Shown here piece by piece: positions 11,661 through 12,567 of a DNA stretch of 12,567 nucleotides. The notes under the pieces were generated by a model, which was given only the letters and a program-made list of their open reading frames with translations, had not been told where the DNA came from and ran no database searches. Source of the DNA: Clostridiales bacterium (GTDB taxonomy: Bacteria > Bacillota > Clostridia > Peptostreptococcales > Anaerovoracaceae); the NCBI GenBank assembly GCA_012511395.1, contig JAAZGD010000093.1, positions 1 through 12,567 on the forward strand, in the 5' to 3' direction. A program made the translations under genes and the position numbers. Each line of letters starts with the position of its first letter. The stretch's first letter is position 1.

Positions 11661-12567
11661 CATTTCATCCAAATCAATTCCGATTTCGTTATTAACAAGA
11701 CTTGCGAAGGTGATGGCACTGGGGCCGTATTTACTTCTTATATGGTCGAAGGTTTTATCCAGCCTTTCGTAAGTTTCTTTATCCTTGCTTTCCCCATTAA
11801 AGAAGCTTAGCTGCATGTCTGTTTCCCCCTCTGCCAGATTTATGGCCGTTACAGTAATAAGTCTTACGGGCCCATGGGTTTTTGATACAGGTAAGGCTAA
11901 AGCTTTGGCGGCTTCCCAGATTTCAAAGGAGGAGTCGGAAGACGAACCGAGCTGAACCTGTCTTGAAATTGTCAGAAAATCCTTGTTTTTTATATCCACC
12001 TTAACGCCCTTGGCTTTGAGGCCGTATTGCCTTAATCTGGCGGCTACATTGTCAGAAAGACCCATGATTGCCGCTGTAATGTCCTCGTCGGTTTTTAGAT
12101 TTCTTCTGAAGGTTATACCGTTTCCCACAGATTTTATTTTCCTCTTCTCTGTCATGGGAGAAACTGTGTCATCAGCAAAGCCCTTGGCGTAAAGGTGAAC
12201 CATAAGGCCTGTTTTCCCAAAGGTAGATTCCAACAAACCCTTGTCCGCCAAAGCCAGATCCCCAATGGTATGAATGCCCAACTTCTGTAATTCTAAAGAC
12301 ATAACTCTGCCTACATAAAGCATGTCTTTTGCAGGCAGAGGCCATTATATTTCCCTGAAGTTTTCCCTTGTGATGACAGTGGTGGCATCAGGCTTTTTGT
12401 ATTCCGAGCCCAGCTTTGCAAATATTTTATTGAAGGATACACCTACAGATAAGGTGAGACCTAAGGTTTCCTTTACTGTTTCACGGATACTGTCGGCAAT
12501 CTCTTTTCCTTCACCAAAGAGCTTCCGGCTCTTTGTTACATCAAGCCAGGACTCATCTATGCTGAAA
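11646..12567 (-). pseudogene. dinB: DNA polymerase IV (Y family), interrupted by an in-frame stop codon and cut by the window edge
   Basis: Y-family polymerases copy past damaged bases with low fidelity. About 306 codons are visible; roughly the first 100 lie beyond 12567. Reading the minus strand from 12566, the sequence opens with the catalytic motif FSIDESWLDVT (acidic Asp and Glu in the palm), then SVGVSFNKIFAKLGSEYKKP and TVITRENFREI. A TAA follows (12345-12347), and the same frame continues with WPLPAKDMLYVGR, which in intact relatives comes directly after REIV or similar. The rest includes the thumb helix-hairpin-helix (LGIHTIGDLA) and the little-finger domain down to a normal end. No base is inserted or deleted, so a single substitution explains the break. 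The truncated product would lack the thumb and little finger. An ATG at 12321-12323 opens the second part, but no good ribosome binding site precedes it. Sequencing error is possible. Confidence 0.85.

Noticed and set aside
11646..12323. Separate intact gene starting at the ATG at 12323
   Set aside because: It is only the thumb and little-finger part of polymerase IV, lacks the catalytic palm, and has no good ribosome binding site before the ATG.
12345..12347. TAA read as an amino acid (recoding)
   Set aside because: Five other genes in the window end in TAA at normal lengths, followed by terminators or the next gene, and no selenocysteine- or pyrrolysine-like context is present. Mutation or sequencing error is simpler.
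1..12567. CRISPR array, transposon ends, phage genes or a defence island
   Set aside because: No regularly spaced direct repeats, transposase motifs, integrase or toxin-antitoxin pair are visible; gene content is housekeeping and conserved hypothetical.

Overview
The window looks like an ordinary chromosomal segment from a low-GC, probably anaerobic member of the Bacillota, most likely clostridial. Evidence: AT-rich intergenic DNA, strong AAGGAGG-type ribosome binding sites, a rubredoxin-type iron protein, a clostridial-style DnaE next to pfkA, and the paired ACT/UPF0210 genes. The species cannot be named from this sequence. None of the twelve intact stop codons that can be read is TGA; all are TAA or TAG.

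Layout, left to right. (1) 1-152, minus: the start of a flavin NAD(P)H dehydrogenase of the NDH-2 type, with a promoter whose -10 lies inside a perfect 11-bp-arm inverted repeat. (2) 455-802, plus: an unrecognised four-helix membrane protein, preceded by two DnaA-box-like sites and a good promoter. (3) 821-1150, minus: a rubredoxin-domain protein. (4) 1281-1967, plus: a DUF554 membrane protein. (5) 1987-3622, minus: an ACT-domain protein and a UPF0210/DUF711 (PFL family) protein in one operon. (6) 3748-6929, plus: uracil-DNA glycosylase, LemA and a DUF2207 membrane protein, closely spaced and probably co-transcribed. (7) 6981-7160, plus: a 59-residue membrane protein with its own promoter and a strong terminator. 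(8) 7204-11633, plus: dnaE and pfkA, two bases apart. (9) 11646-12567, minus: a Y-family DNA polymerase gene (dinB) broken by an in-frame TAA and cut by the window edge.

The genes do not form one pathway. DNA maintenance recurs (ung, dnaE, dinB), beside glycolysis (pfkA), redox (ndh-like and rubredoxin-like) and envelope proteins (LemA, DUF2207). Three convergent junctions (802/821, 1967/1987, 11633/11646) are only 12-19 bases apart, and each carries one hairpin that can serve both strands. At two of them a stop codon lies within the hairpin.

I found no CRISPR array, insertion sequence, tRNA, rRNA, phage or defence module. The points most worth checking are the broken dinB, the altered active-site signatures in PfkA, the terminator directly upstream of dnaE, and the palindromes in the ndh-like and ACT/ung promoter regions.
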